A DNA stretch of 64,000 bases from NCBI RefSeq assembly GCF_040958095.1, contig NC_091228.1, positions 12,726,340 through 12,790,339 of the forward strand. The letters are read 5' to 3'. Positions 25,341 through 34,419 of the stretch are shown piece by piece. Every line of letters starts with the position of its first letter. The first letter of the stretch is position 1. A model generated the notes under the pieces. The model did not search any database. It had not been told where the DNA came from and saw only the letters and a program-made list of their open reading frames with translations. A program made the translations under genes and the position numbers. The stretch is from Procambarus clarkii (lineage: Eukaryota > Arthropoda > Malacostraca > Decapoda > Cambaridae).

Positions 25341-25769
25341 ATTTTGGTCTTTACAGGTGAAATAACCGTAAATGGATATAAAACTAAATGTTATGGCTAA
25401 GTTGTCTGTTTTCCTTAACAAATCATCTAAGACAATATTCTCTGAAAATGGTCTTTTTTACAAAATTTGGTCATAAACATATTCTAAATTTACCTGAAAA
25501 CCTTGGGCCCTCACAGGGGATTTTTTCCCTTTGGACCTGAAAACCATGGCTCACACAGGTAACTTTTTCAGAAGTTGAAAACAGGCAAAATATGTCCGTA
25601 GAGTTCACCTGGAAATGCTGTGACACAAACACGATATTTTCTAAAAATTTTCTTTAAGATTTTCATACTTATTTTCATTATAAGAACTTTAACAAACTTC
25701 TAAGATCTCGGAAATTATTTTTCTGATAAGAACTCCTTACTTCCAAATCTTGTGACTCTCCAAATTCGC

Positions 25770-25905
25770 CTGAAAAACCCTGGCCCGCACAGGTGATTTT
25801 GGACCTGAAAACCCTGGCCCGCACAGGTGATTTTGGACCTGAAAACCCTGGCCCGCACAGGTAATTTTCTAAATTTACCTGAAAACCCTGGCCCGCACAG
25901 GTAAT
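25770..25905. repeat. subterminal iterons of the right arm
   Basis: Four copies of 'cctgaaaaccctggcccgca' followed by 'caggtgattttgga', the complement of the left iterons. They are followed by a C run and the terminal segment. Confidence 0.8.
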
Positions 25906-25953
25906 TCCCCCCCCCCCTAAAAAAATGACCTGTGGACTGCCATCCCTACTACT

Positions 25954-26533
25954 TCTGTTGGGATGTGTCTGTTGGATCCGTCTGTTGGACTCCGTCTGTT
26001 GGGATCCGTCTGTTGGGATGCATCTGTTGGGATCCGTCTGTTGGACTCCGTCTGTTGGGCTCCGTCTGTTGGGATCCGTCAGTTGTGCTTCGTCTGTTGG
26101 GATCAGTCTGCTGGACTCCGACTGTTGGGATCCGTCGGTTGGGATCCGTCGGTTGGACTCCGTCTGTTGGGCTCCGTCTGTTGGGATGCGTCTATTGGGA
26201 TGCGTCTGTTGGGATCCGTCTGTTGGGATCCGTCTGTTGGGCTCCGTCTGTTGGGATTCGTCTGTTGGGATCCGTCTGTTGGGATCCGTCTGTTGGGATC
26301 CGTCTGTTGGGATCCGTCTATTGGGATCCGTCTGTTGGGCTCCATCTGTTGTGATTCGTCTGTTGTGCTCCGTCTATTGTGCTCCGTCTGTTGTGCTCCG
26401 TCTGTTGGGATCCGCCTGTTGGGATCTGTCTGTTGGGCTCCCTCTGTTGGGCTCCGTTTGTTGGGCTCCGTCTGTTGGGCTCCGTCTGTTGGGCTTTGTC
26501 TGTTGGGCTCCATCTGCTGGGCTCCGTCTGTTG
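25954..26533. repeat. 14-bp minisatellite, right part of the split array
   Basis: The unit is 'gatccgtctgttgg' or 'gctccgtctgttgg', in the same orientation as 13103-13509 although it flanks an inverted repeat. The array ends about 110 bases from the donor of A2M exon 26644-26777. Open frames on both strands over it are repeat artefacts. Confidence 0.95.
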
Positions 26534-26643
26534 ACCGCCATTTACGCTAGGAAGTTCAAGTTAGCTTGGCGTGAAACAATTGGCTTAGAATGAATGCTTG
26601 AGTGTAGAGTAATGTAAAACACAGCAAGAGGAGGTCCACTCAC

Positions 26644-26777
26644 CATAATAAACTGTTGGGCTTGGCTGAAGGACTTGAGGACGAAGGCCGATAACCAGGT
26701 GGAGCCGGAGTCGTCAGCGTTGCCGAAGGCGCTGAAGGAGCCGTCACCTCTACGGTAGAGGAGCTCCCGTTGGTACC
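26644..26777 (-). CDS. A2M exon: [19 protein letters not shown]
   Basis: The exon encodes [20 protein letters not shown], then [20 protein letters not shown] and QFIM. It matches the A2M consensus 'GYQRQL.Y...DGS.S.FG.....GSTWLTAFVLK.F.QA' directly after the thioester exon. The acceptor is 'gcctgcag' (AG at 26779-26778) and the donor GTGAGT (GT at 26643-26642). Two leading bases finish the glycine codon started in exon 29402-29553, and the exon ends in phase 0. Confidence 0.92.
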
Positions 26778-27179
26778 CTGCAGGCAGCCACTAATGTAAT
26801 TATTGCCAACTAATACATTAACTAGTTACTACAACACGCTCTTATAACAAAAGCATAAAAATTAAAGAAAAAACAGAAAGCCAATAGCCATATACATGTC
26901 TCACCTGCACTAGAAACAATTAAGTGATCTACACGTCTGTTACGGTATCCCGAAATTTGTAACACAAATCAACAAACATGTTTCCATACCAGTATTTACC
27001 CAGGACTTCGACGGGTATTTCGACGGTCTTCCTGATTGTTTTGCACGTTATGGGAATATTGCTTAATTCATTTTCTTCCTCTGCTTAAAACATCTGTTTG
27101 TATTTTTTAAATTGTCTAATCTTTCTAGTGTGAACACTGATGTAAAGTATTCATAGCGTTGGCTGCCTTTTTATCATTA
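26778..27179. other. intron, no feature seen
   Basis: AT-rich A2M intron. Nothing was recognised. Confidence 0.5.
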
Positions 27180-27900
27180 ATTGAAATTTGGTTGGACTTA
27201 TCTGCGAAGGGTCCTATCGAGTCTTTTGTCTTTATTCTACTTCTCTGGTGGGCATAAATATACTTTGGACCTTTCATTATATTTTGAGCAAGTTTTCTTT
27301 CATAGTTCCTTTTACCTGTTCTTGTGCCCTGAGCAGAGAAATAAAAGCCCTTCTATATGTGTGAACCCGTGTGCCTCCTGGTGGACTCTTAATTCTTTCA
27401 GAGGTTTTTGCCTTGCTGTTATAGCACTGGTGACAACCCGTCATCCACCTCCTCCTCCTTTTACTTTTCCTTCTTGTACTCACTCAGATCCAAGCTCAGT
27501 GTTAAATTTTTTAAATTTCCCCACGAAGCTTCACGTCTCTGACTGCCAAGAGATATTTTGCAGTTTCTGTATCATTCTGTGATACAGGAACGGCATCATA
27601 CAGGAACTCCTCGAAAGCAGTCTAGAACGTTATCGTTCCAGACCTTTATATGGGTTTCTATAATTGTGTTCTATCTTAGAATATAACGGGCGTGCTTCTC
27701 TTGCTGAGTTGATCGACCACGACCTCCTCTGGTGTTAGCACAAGGTCCAGAGTGTTGCTGCCTCGTGTGGGGCTGTACCACGTGCTGAATAAAAATATGA
27801 GTCTTGTACCAGGCCAAGAGAAATTGTTCCTCTTCGGCTTGTGATTTTGGATTCACCCAAAATCCATTGTGTAGTGATTAAAATCTACCATTATAAGAGC
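27180..27900 (-). pseudogene. LINE fragment: endonuclease end and linker
   Basis: On the minus strand, 27900-27665 holds a decayed endonuclease: a DFNH stretch, then FIQHVVQP, then a broken NTLDLVLT-like stretch. From 27480 to 27200 there are pieces such as ERKLAQNI, YAHQRSRIKTKDSIGPFADK and SNQIS. These correspond to the linker of crustacean CR1-like LINEs ('YAYVRSK.+.KD.+GPL'). Many stops and frameshifts are present. The reverse transcriptase would have followed but is missing. Confidence 0.6.
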
Positions 27901-28015
27901 TTGGACTTTCACCATATTTTTCACGATATGTAAATCTTGAAATTCCTCTTCTGAAGCTGTGTCTGCCCTGTAGCCTACTTCCACACTCTGTTATAATTTC
28001 CAGTAACGATGAGCC

Positions 28016-28258
28016 AGCTGCCGACCGTTACAGCTGTAACTGCCTACCAGCTGTAACGGTGAGGCAAGCTGTACCTTTGTGCTAGCTGCAACGGTGAGCC
28101 AGCTGTAACTGAGCCAGCTGTAACGGTGAGCCAACTGTAACGTAACGTTGAGCCAGCTCTAACTGAGCCATCTGTAACGGCGAGCCAGCTGTAACGTTGA
28201 GCTAGCTCTAACTGAGCCAGCTGTAACAATGAGCCAGCTGTAACGGTGAGCCAGCCAG
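28016..28258. repeat. minisatellite, ~16-18-bp unit
   Basis: About 13 irregular copies of 'gagccagctgtaacggt', some lacking the 'cggt' end. 'cagctg' is a palindrome in most units. Confidence 0.88.
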
Positions 28259-28403
28259 ATACCAATCAAGTGGTAACCCGGCATCTGGTCCCCGCGGTGT
28301 TCCACACTCTGGATGCCATCGACAGTAGAGTACAAATTTCGGCGTTTTAAAGGTATTTTATCAATTATAATTTTTGTGAAAATTAGCATATACCTCCTTA
28401 GTT

Positions 28404-28595
28404 TGGTACCCAACCACTTGGGGGCTGGACGGTAGAGTGACGTTCTCGCTTCATGCAGGTCGGCGTTCAATCCCCAACTGTCCAATTGGTTGGGCACCAT
28501 TACTTCCCCCGTCCCATTCCAAATCCTTATCCTGACCCCTTCCAAGTGCTATATAGTCGTGATGACTTGGCGCTATCTCCTGATAATTCCCTTCC
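28404..28595 (+). mobile_element. tRNA-derived SINE, second decapod family
   Basis: The head 'cccaaccacttgggggctgg' and the later 'ccaattggttgggcaccatt' form a stem like a tRNA acceptor arm. Between them lie an A-box-like 'acggtagagtga' and a B-box-like 'cggcgttcaatcccc'. The 3' body has 'tcccattccaaatccttatc' and 'gtgctatatagtcgtgatga'. I recognise this layout from crayfish genomes, without a database check. Confidence 0.75.
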
Positions 28596-28624
28596 TTAGT
28601 TTGGTTCGTGTAGTTTCAAATGCT

Positions 28625-28925
28625 TATTGTTAGCACAGTGGTCTACGTATTTGGTTAATAACCTCGGGATTTATTCTCTAGGTCGGACAGAAACGGTTGG
28701 ACATTTTTTCCCTGCGCACGATGTTTACCTAGCGGTTAAAATAGGTAATCAAGTAGCAGTAAATAGGTGTAAATCCACCTAAATCCACTCACCTAGCATT
28801 AAATAGATACTCACCTAGGGAAAATAGGTACTCACCTAGCAGTAAATAGGTACTCACCTAGCAGTAAATAGGTACTCACCTAGCAGTAAATAGGTACTCA
28901 CCTAGCAGTAAATAAGGGTACTCGA
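28625..28925 (+). mobile_element. decayed SINE with tail expanded into a minisatellite
   Basis: A poorly conserved tRNA-like head (agcacagtggtctacgtatt near 28634) is followed by the first SINE family's body word 'tagcagtaaataggt'. From about 28785 to 28915 a ~22-base piece, 'agtaaataggtactcaccta' plus 'gc', is repeated five to six times. The VNTR therefore appears to have grown out of the SINE tail. Confidence 0.6.
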
Positions 28926-29401
28926 GAGTTTCTAAAGTGTAGTAGAGCCACCAGGGTTAGCTATAGTTGACTACGGGGGACCTGGAATAAGCCCAAGTAC
29001 GGACTATCTCTGGCCTGACGACGATATTAATAAGAGACGTATACCACATTGTTAGAGTTTGCTGACGAGACAGCCAGAGTTGTTCTGAAGCACATGTAAA
29101 CTCCGGCCCACAACTTGTTCACAGTAAACTAACGCGTTTAGTATTAACTCAGGTTTTAAACATGGGCCACGTCCAGGAACCATTGTGGGCCGTAGTTTTG
29201 ATGACTAATACGGGATCACCATAGCCCGTGCTGCTTGGAACTTTTGTTCCGAGTAGCTGAATCTAAAACAACAACATTACTTAGCTTGAGGGACAGCAGG
29301 TACTGACCAGTCATCACCCACGTTGTCAGACCTCAGACCGACCATAGCCAGAAATATTGGCTTAACTGTCCTTACATAGATAGAGATAATAATGAGGTTA
29401 C
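28926..29401. other. intron, no feature seen
   Basis: A2M intron. No element was recognised. Confidence 0.5.
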
Positions 29402-29553
29402 CGGTCTTCATGTAGGTGAGGGAAGCCTCCTTGTGGTCTCCGGGGTGGTCTGGTTGGAGGCCTTCAGGTACTGCATGATGAAGATGTTGGGCACGAAGTT
29501 GATCATGTTCTGCTCCCCACACCCGTACGGCATCCGATCAGGCTCCCCAAATT
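29402..29553 (-). CDS. A2M thioester exon (GCGEQ), with two single-base deletions as assembled
   Basis: The middle of the exon encodes [20 protein letters not shown], the A2M thioester signature: the Cys and Gln of GCGEQ form the thioester that bonds to trapped proteases. Upstream, NLGSLI is read in a different frame. Downstream, [13 protein letters not shown] is again in another frame. Adding one base near 29536 (atcggatg) and one near 29432 (ggagacc) makes a single frame of 51 codons plus one base. That is the length required by the phase-0 end of exon 30211-30326 and the two-base start of exon 26644-26777. Acceptor AG is at 29555-29554 and donor GT at 29401-29400. SNQTT is a possible glycosylation site. 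The cause is either assembly indels or a real lesion. Confidence 0.85.
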
Positions 29554-30210
29554 CTTCAAGGAATTATGGAAATATTCTGGGTTATAATGTGTTAAGAAGC
29601 CGTTTGCACATGCACCAAGCATCCACCGTTGTATGCATGCAAACACGGTGTATGTAAAGTGCATGCAACACTTTATTATTAGTGTCATCAGCAAGTCTCT
29701 TTCATTTCACAAGAAATTACAGTGTAATAATTTCTTGTGATGTCAAATCAGAAGGAAAATTATATTTAAAATGACTACTATAAGAACTATATAAGATGAT
29801 ATTAAAACGGAGATTGAATTATTGTTCTAAATATTTGAAAAATAATTGTTTTCATTAATTTACTTAACTTCAAAAGAAAGGGACACTACAAAATTTTCTA
29901 AAAATAGAGAATGGAGCATTAATTGTTCTATAGTATCCAGCATGAAAGTCGATAAGGCATATAATTTTTTATTTTCATCAATTAGTGTATATAAAGAGAT
30001 CATGAAGCCCAAACAGGTGATATGAGAGCCCAGAATATCTTACCTGACAATGGTATTGAGCTGCACTAATGTTTACTCTGATGCATGTTAGTATGTAACC
30101 AACATATGGGGGGATATTGCTCACCTTGTTACACTGATCTCTCAACAAGATAGTCCCTATGGTTTAAGGTTTACACATAACTATCACAGAGAACATGAGT
30201 GAGTGAGTAC
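29554..30210. other. intron, no feature seen
   Basis: AT-rich A2M intron. A short inverted repeat near 29708-29742 ('cacaagaaattacagtgtaa' against 'taatttcttgtg') could form a small hairpin. No gene was identified. Confidence 0.5.
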
Positions 30211-30326
30211 CTCGAGTGTGAGAGCGATGAGGTCACCGACGGCCGTGACCCAGCCTCGCTCTGACCCCTCCACCATGACCTGTGGGGTCTCCAGCTCCCA
30301 CGCCTCCAGCGAGTTCCTCGCCAAGT
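30211..30326 (-). CDS. A2M exon upstream of the thioester (VTAVGDLIALTLE)
   Basis: The exon encodes LARNSLEAWELETPQVMVEG, then SERGWVTAVGDLIALTLE. This corresponds to the A2M segment '..LPP.VV..S....VSVLGDILG..' just before the thioester. The acceptor used is 'ctttgag' (AG at 30328-30327). The nearer-looking 'ttgcag' acceptor ten bases upstream gives the wrong frame. The donor is GTACTCAC (GT at 30210-30209). With one base from exon 32494-32576 it starts with Asp and ends in phase 0. Confidence 0.82.
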
Positions 30327-31281
30327 CTCAAAGTCTGCAACAACAACAAATATACTTCACCAAATATCTAAACAATATACAATGAGTATTTCCTAAAACA
30401 AGTCTTGTGTAGGTCATTTCTAATACAAAAATAATGACTAGCACTGGAACAAAATTTTGGTAGAGCAGTGTGAGGACTGCAATATATAACTCTAGATGGG
30501 GTACCCAGCGATGTCCGGTCTCTCCCCCCCCCCCTCAACCCCTCCTCCTCACTCCAACTCCCTAATTCTCTCTCATTCCCATCCTACCTCCCTCCATCCA
30601 GTAACAGCCGAGAAATCTGCTGTGAGCAAACTATGAAATTAATAATATTGGTTTGATTGTCCTTAGAGTCGGTGTTTGTAGCAACAGGAGCAAATCCAAC
30701 TTAAAGAGGGGCATGAGGAGCCGAATGCATCCACCTTTGACAATTACCAATACAATAACAATTCACCATGGAAAGTTGAATGAGGCTAATTACAACCATC
30801 GCCTCCAACCGAAGATAGACTAACAAGCAGACATTCTCTTTTACAGATATACCTTCTCTCCTGTACACCTTTTCCAATCTTCCCCTCTCTCCAGTACCCT
30901 ATTCATGCATCCTTCTTCTACCCATTGTTCAAGCATTCTTCTTCTACCACCTTTTCCTTGCCTGTGAGCTGCCGACGCCTGACCTTACCACTGTACCGCG
31001 GTGGAGTAAGCGGCTGGCAGCGCCTTGGTCACCACTCACTAAACAGCTCCAGGTGATAGTCTCTGATATATATCACATTAGTGTGATTTATCTGTTTATT
31101 ATTATTAATTATCGGTTATCAGTATAATGACAAGGTCAATATCACCAAACATCTCAAGGAGTCTAGTGTAAGAGAGAGATGGGACTGATGGCATATGATC
31201 ATGCAAAATGATCTGGTCGTTAGAGACGCGTGAAGCACCAATGTAGAGTTGGGCCTAGAGCTTAAGTAACGAGCCGAGTGT
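30327..31281. other. intron, no feature seen
   Basis: A2M intron with a short C run near 30527. No domain, RNA gene or mobile element was recognised. Confidence 0.5.
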
Positions 31282-32457
31282 TGACAGTCACACTGATCCC
31301 TGAGGGTGACAGTCACACTGATCACTGAGGGTGACAGTCACACTGATCACTGAGGGTGACAGTCACACTGATCACTGAGGGTGACAGTCACACTGATCAC
31401 TGAGGGTGACAGTCACACTGATCACTGAGGGTGACAGTCACACTGATCACTGAGGGTGACAGTCACACTGATCACTGAGGGTGACAGTCACACTGATCAC
31501 TGAGGGTGACAGTCACACTGATCACTGAGGGTGACAGTCACACTGATCACTGAGGGTGACAGTCACACTGATCACTGAGGGTGACAGTCACCTGACCACT
31601 GAGGGTGACAGTCACACTGATCACTGAGGGTGACAGTCACACTGATCACTGAGGGTGACAGTCACACTGATCACTGAGGGTGGCGGTCACACTGATCACT
31701 GAGGGTGACGGTCACACTGATCACTGAGGGTGACGGTCACACTGATCACTGAGGGTGACGGTCACACTGATCACTGAGGGTGACGGTCACACTGATCACT
31801 GAGGGTGACGGTCACACTGATCACTGAGGGTGACGGTCACACTGATCACTGAGGGTGACGGTCACACTGATCACTGAGGGTGACGGTCACACTGATCACT
31901 GAGGGTGACGGTCACACTGATCACTGAGGGTGACGGTCACACTGATCACTGAGGGTGACGGTCACACTGATCACTGAGGGTGACGGTCACACTGATCACT
32001 GAGGGTGACACTCACACTGATCACTGAGGGTGACAGTCACACTGATCACTGAGGGTGACGGTCACACTGATCACTGAGGGTGACAGTCACACTGATCACT
32101 GAGGGTGACAGTCACACTGATCACTGAGGGTGACAGTCACACTGATCACTGAGGGTGACAGTCACACTGATCACTGAGGGTGACAGTCACACTGATCACT
32201 GAGGGTGACAGTCACACTGATCACTGAGGGTGACAGTCACACTGATCACTGAGGGTGACAGTCACACTGACCACTGAGGGTGACAGTCACACTGATCACT
32301 GAGGGTGACAGTCACACTGATCACTGAGGGTGACAGTCACACTGATCACTGAGGGTGACAGTCACACTGATCACTGAGGGTGACAGTCACACTGATCACT
32401 GAGGGTGACAGTCACACTGATCACTGAGGGTGACAGTCACACTGATCACTGAGGGTG
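31282..32457. repeat. 25-bp satellite with palindromic units, about 47 copies
   Basis: The unit is 'gagggtgacagtcacactga' plus 'tcact'. Each unit holds two palindromes: gtgac-a-gtcac and tgatca. The copies are almost identical. A block from about 31680 to 32010, with a few after it, carries the gtgac-g-gtcac variant, so variants are clustered. The array ends about 36 bases from the donor of A2M exon 32494-32576. Confidence 0.97.
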
Positions 32458-32493
32458 GTACACGGCTACACAACAATGATGGTAAATCCTTAC

Positions 32494-32576
32494 CTTTAGA
32501 GCAGATGTACTTGCTCCAGGTCTTCTCTCTCAGGAACCCCTCGGCCTCCACTGTGATGGGTTTTATCAGTGAGTCT
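32494..32576 (-). CDS. A2M exon (RDSLIKPITVEAEGFLREKT)
   Basis: The 83-base exon encodes DSLIKPITVEAEGFLREKTW, then SKYICSK. It matches the A2M stretch 'D.VIKPLLVEPEGL..E.T....LC'. The acceptor is 'cgttttcag' (AG at 32578-32577) and the donor GTAAGG (GT at 32493-32492). One base completes the Arg codon begun in exon 40908-41134, and one base is left for exon 30211-30326. Confidence 0.88.
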
Positions 32577-32878
32577 CTGAAAACGATTATAGGAAAGTAC
32601 TTAAACCACCTCGTTCTATTTATACTAGCATACTGTTTAGCTAGTTTATGAAGAACTGTTACAAAGTTATTATGATTGTATTGGATGAATTAAGTGTATC
32701 TCTTGGAGTGTGCTAATCTCTAGGTTCTGGTTTACCCTTATTCACTATTCTTAAAATTTTCTATTTTTTTTTTACGAGTTTTTTTTTACAAAAAGGGATA
32801 AAAATCTAGAAAAAAGTGCTAAATGTAATGAAATGTCTCTTTTCTGGTGGAGCCCAAGTGGTCTTTGGCCTGCTGGAT
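32577..32878. other. intron, no feature seen
   Basis: AT-rich sequence with a T-rich patch near 32760. Nothing was recognised. Confidence 0.5.
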
Positions 32879-33010
32879 GTAACAGTGCAAGTATTTTGCA
32901 CTTATGTAACAGTGCAAGTATTTTGCACTTATGTAACAGTGCAAGTATTTTGCTCTTATGTAACAGTGCAAGTATTTTGCACTTATGTAACAGTGCAAGT
33001 ATTTTGCACT
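32879..33010. repeat. 27-bp minisatellite with hairpin units, five copies
   Basis: The unit is 'gtaacagtgcaagtattttg' plus 'cacttat'. The inner gtgcaa-gtatt-ttgcac can form a hairpin in each unit. Confidence 0.92.
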
Positions 33011-33065
33011 CTTTCACGTATAATTGTGAGTTGTAATTGTGTGTGAGTGTATACGTGTGTGCGTG

Positions 33066-33269
33066 TTAGTCGAGAGCGAGGTGGTAGTTGGTGAGGTGAG
33101 CCTGCACAGCTTTGCTGACGGCAGTACTTTCAACAAAGAAGCCATGTTCTGGCTTGCGAGAGTACCCACCCCTGGCTCGGCCAGCGAGGTGGTTGAGCAG
33201 TGAGAGTAGAACCTTTGCAAAGGTGAGTACATCCAACCAGCTCCTCCATCCGGGCTGGTGATTAGCCAT
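33066..33269 (-). CDS. unrecognised 67-codon open frame cut by the LTR insertion
   Basis: The open frame encodes MANHQPGWRSWLDVLTFAKV and ends VQAHLTNYHLALD. I do not recognise it. Its start lies at the insertion point of the LTR element. In the sequence without the insertion, the frame would continue a further 15 or so codons upstream (from about 38750 on the minus strand), where possible AG acceptors exist. The A2M exons on either side join in phase without it, so it is not a constitutive A2M exon. It may be chance, or a fragment of another gene. Confidence 0.2.
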   Translation of the reverse strand: MANHQPGWRSWLDVLTFAKVLLSLLNHLAGRARGGYSRKPEHGFFVESTAVSKAVQAHLTNYHLALD

Positions 33270-33270
33270 C
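33266..33270. other. 5-bp target-site duplication, left copy (ccatc)
   Basis: 'ccatc' lies directly before the 5' LTR and is repeated exactly at 38702-38706 directly after the 3' LTR. This shows that a single complete element was inserted here by an integrase. Confidence 0.9.
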
Positions 33271-34303
33271 TGTTACGAACCCGGATCCAGCGTCCGTGCC
33301 TGGAGCAGTGACAAACACGCCATCTGTGGGTCAGCTCCCGAAACCCCCGCCAAACGAACGACGACACCTAGTGAGGACAGCGTGTACTGGCCTCGAGGAC
33401 CAGTTTCCAGTCTGGTTCAGCGCTCAACACCGCCGCTCCTGACCTCTGGTGAGGTGGTGCTCCGACGACAGCGCCATCTATGGAGTGGATATGTCGGGCG
33501 TTTGTATCTGAGCCTGTAAGTGTGGTGTTTTAGTGTCCCTGTTATTGATGACGTGTCTGCTTACAGAGCCGACCTGGGACCACTGTGTTGAAGGTGGAGT
33601 CAGTCTACCCGAGGCAGCCAGTCTCCATACTGTGAAGTTTGCTGCAGCTGTTGTGACGTCGTCCCCCCGGAAGAACACTGTGGTGTGTTAAGCCTGCCAG
33701 TGGAGTGGCAGTGGAAGGATTTACCCGGGACCGACGGTTGGAGACGATAATCCACTGGGGTATTGAGGACAGGAGGGTGATTGGTGATATCGCACGAGAC
33801 TCCTGTCTAGGGCGTACCCCTTTTATCGTTCGTGGAGTGGCCGTACCAGCCTTGGTGGCTCAGTACCTGCCAGCAGACCTGCTGGACGTGTGGTTGACGG
33901 CCTCCACGACGGTGCCCTCAGTGGACCTGTGTTGTGGCTGACCTGTGGCCAGGGTAGGCTCGGCGTTCTCAGAGGACACGTCTTGAGGCCACGAAGAAAG
34001 CACCGCGGACTCAGCACCTAGCTTCGAGGATCCATAGTCTCCAGCAGAAGACTACAGTGTTGATCCCCTTGTAAAGTGTTAATATCCCTCCCCCTTGTGT
34101 ACTCTTTAATATCATATATTTAATCGGTGATGGTGTTAAGTATAATATTAAGTTTCTTAAACTTTCTTTCCCTACTCCCTTTTAAGTTACTTGCGTCACG
34201 GATCTCATCCTTGATAGCCACTACTGGCTTGGGACGGATACCTATATCTTCCTCTAACTAACATCAGAGCAAGAACCCCGTTGCGTCCGAGAGGGCCGTA
34301 ACA
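33271..34303 (+). repeat. 5' LTR, 1033 bp
   Basis: Bounded by the inverted heptamers tgttacg and cgtaaca. A 'tatattta' near 34113 is a possible TATA-like element, but no promoter is proven. A 78-codon frame occurs in both LTRs and looks incidental. Confidence 0.93.
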
Positions 34304-34307
34304 TAAT

Positions 34308-34325
34308 TGGCATCCCCAGCGGGAT
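34308..34325 (+). promoter_or_regulatory. candidate primer binding site
   Basis: 'tggcatccccagcgggat' begins four bases after the LTR end. The leading tgg would pair with the CCA tail of a tRNA, which is the usual position for minus-strand priming. I could not name the tRNA. Confidence 0.6.
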
Positions 34326-34419
34326 CCGTCCCCTTGTTAAGTATGTTTGACAGGGGTGGTGAAGTGGCGTAATCCCTGTATATAATTCCCCCTGTGTGAC
34401 GATTGTGACGTTATACGTC

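Larger units (their letters stand above)
13510..25953. mobile_element. giant inverted-repeat (foldback-like) element, 12.4 kb
   Basis: The two halves are reverse complements over most of their length. The termini are aatagtagggatggcagtcc at the left and its near-exact complement at the right (ends ccatccctactact). The arms are 13510-19049 and 19373-25953, with a 323-base spacer. A flanking 'tctgtt' (13504-13509 and 25954-25959) could be a 6-bp target duplication, but it also occurs in every unit of the surrounding 14-bp repeat, so this is ambiguous. No transposase, integrase or polymerase was recognised in either arm or in the spacer. The arms are mosaics of tandem repeats and have diverged by indels and private segments. 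It is most likely a non-autonomous foldback-type DNA element. An arm-to-arm inverted duplication is the alternative. Confidence 0.75.
19373..25953 (-). repeat. right arm of the giant inverted repeat
   Basis: About 6.6 kb, the reverse complement of the left arm in block order. It is longer because of a ~0.75-kb tandem duplication (20602-22090) and a richer 'ggactctgatgaattt' block (24830-25340). Numerous small indels separate it from the left arm, so it is not a simple assembly mirror. Confidence 0.85.

Noticed and set aside
13510-25953. Classification as a Polinton/Maverick
   Set aside because: Long inverted ends and a possible 6-bp duplication fit, but no polymerase B, integrase, ATPase, protease or capsid frame is visible. 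The left end begins AA, not AG, and the duplication is ambiguous inside a tandem repeat.
13510-25953. Palindrome as a pure assembly artefact
   Set aside because: The arms differ by private segments, a one-arm duplication and many small indels. A mirror artefact would give identical arms. Long reads would still be needed to be certain.
33705-33941. 78-codon open frame in the 5' LTR (and again at 38103-38339)
   Set aside because: It occurs in both LTRs simply because they are duplicates, with no recognised domain and no reason to think it is translated.
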